A stretch of DNA of 64,000 nt from an uncultured Lentibacter sp. (lineage in GTDB: Bacteria > Pseudomonadota > Alphaproteobacteria > Rhodobacterales > Rhodobacteraceae), in contig NZ_CAKZKL010000028.1 of NCBI RefSeq assembly GCF_937123735.1, positions 248,001 through 312,000 of the forward strand, given 5' to 3'. The first letter of the stretch is position 1; each line of letters starts with the position of its first letter. Made by a program: the position numbers and the translations under genes. Positions 63,455 to 64,000 of this stretch are shown here, piece by piece. Below the pieces are notes generated by a model that saw only the letters and a list, made by a program, of their open reading frames with translations, had not been told where the DNA came from and did no database searches.

Positions 63455-63943
63455 TTATGGGGCTTCTATCGTATAAGCCTCGGCAAAGATGTGCTCTTCA
63501 AGGTTCGGTCCGTCTCCAATGCGGTCGACAACGATATACTGACCGCTGCTGTTGAGGGGGGCGAGCACACCATGCCAGACGTTGCGATGGATATTGATGG
63601 ATTGGTGTGGCTGAGAAATGAAGGCGCGGGGGCAGCAGGGCTCACCCGCGCGATCTGTGGCCACGCTGATAATCATAGGAACGCCGGATAGGGGAATGAA
63701 AGCCTGGCTGCCCTGCGGGTGCCGCTCCATCAGGTCAAGACAGAGGGGAAGTCGGCGGGCTTTGGCGTTGAAAAGGCTGATCCCGGCGCGCCCAGACCCG
63801 AAATCCAGCGTGGCAAGATCATGAAATCTTTCGCAGAGACCTTGGTTGATGAGTTTATCAGCCTCCCCTCGGGCTTCAATGACATCGCCAAAGGGGGCAA
63901 AGCTCTCGGCGCACAACGGTTGCGCTTGGAGGCGGCGGTTCAT
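63455..63943 (-). CDS. allA: Ureidoglycolate lyase
   Basis: AllA splits (S)-ureidoglycolate into glyoxylate and urea, directly after the aminohydrolase step. The 162-residue length is typical. Family elements are LCAESFAPFGDVIEARGE near the N-terminus, CLDLMERHPQGSQAFIPLSG and the segment INIHRNVWHGVLAPL near 125. The ATG overlaps the TGA of the gene that continues past the window end. Confidence 0.93.
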   Translation of the reverse strand: MNRRLQAQPLCAESFAPFGDVIEARGEADKLINQGLCERFHDLATLDFGSGRAGISLFNAKARRLPLCLDLMERHPQGSQAFIPLSGVPMIISVATDRAGEPCCPRAFISQPHQSINIHRNVWHGVLAPLNSSGQYIVVDRIGDGPNLEEHIFAEAYTIEAP

Positions 63944-64000
63944 GGGAGGAGATCCTGAAGACGAAATTGAGCAATGCGCTCAACTTGGTGACAGGCTTGG
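63940..64000 (-). CDS. C-terminal end of an unidentified gene upstream of allA
   Basis: On the minus strand an open frame runs from the window edge to a TGA that overlaps the allA ATG (ATGA). The last residues read QACHQVERIAQFRLQDLLP. The helical QVERIAxxRLxxLL pattern resembles the C-terminus of OHCU decarboxylase (UraD), which would fit the purine pathway, but 20 residues are too few for an assignment. Confidence 0.5.
   Translation of the reverse strand, partial: QACHQVERIAQFRLQDLLP

Overview
The window is chromosomal DNA of an alphaproteobacterium, almost certainly a member of the Rhodobacteraceae (roseobacter group). Indications are a complete Rhodobacter-type gene transfer agent (GTA) cluster, a C4-pathway 5-aminolevulinate synthase with an Fnr-type site upstream, a yajC-secD-secF-ccm gene train, GC-rich codon use and tightly packed operons. 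I see no rRNA, tRNA, insertion sequence, integrase or CRISPR array.

Layout. 1-139: tail of a carboxylesterase. 311-14344: GTA genes g1 to g15 in one direction (small and large terminase, portal, g3.5, prohead protease, major capsid, connector and adaptor proteins, tail tube, tail chaperones, tape measure, distal tail, hub, NlpC/P60 peptidase, megatron tip protein). 14492-21960: cysE, a haloacetate-dehalogenase-like hydrolase, an M20 dipeptidase, hemA, a RodZ-like envelope protein and ispG. 21957-29595: two Dsb-like proteins, an M48 metalloprotease, an aminotransferase, an N-acetylmuramoyl-L-alanine amidase and PBP1A. 29714-34771: prfB, an amidase, a DUF2189 membrane protein, an XRE regulator and an orphan small protein separated by a palindrome-rich gap. 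34840-37332: ilvN, ilvB and a transcription attenuator with its own leader peptide. 37521-43087: bpt, rarD, a LOG-family protein, a LysM protein and an Atm1-type ABC exporter. 43111-48119: an RND efflux pair. 48357-53943: YfgM-like, BamB-like, der, a TspO-like protein and serS. 54129-60953: yajC-secD-secF, a TauE exporter, an Mth938-like protein and ccmABCDG. 61081-64000: purine/ureide catabolism (ureidoglycine aminohydrolase, NCS2 permease, ureidoglycolate lyase and a cut-off gene).

How the parts work together. The GTA block encodes a small HK97-type, tailed, DNA-transferring particle. It lacks integration, replication and lysis genes, so it is domesticated and not a live prophage. The housekeeping part is dominated by envelope biogenesis (PBP1A, amidase, M48 protease, RodZ-like, BamB/YfgM, SecDF) and by haem and cytochrome c supply (hemA, ccm). 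The most informative non-coding structure is the ilvBN leader: a 15-residue peptide rich in Val, Ile and Leu, followed by mutually exclusive antiterminator and terminator helices. Other candidate regulatory sites are an Fnr box and a second palindrome upstream of hemA, clustered inverted repeats between the XRE regulator and the orphan gene, and a TetR-style operator upstream of the RND operon. The strongest enzyme-level surprise is the hydrolase at 15388-16236, whose residues match the full fluoroacetate dehalogenase active site in spacing.
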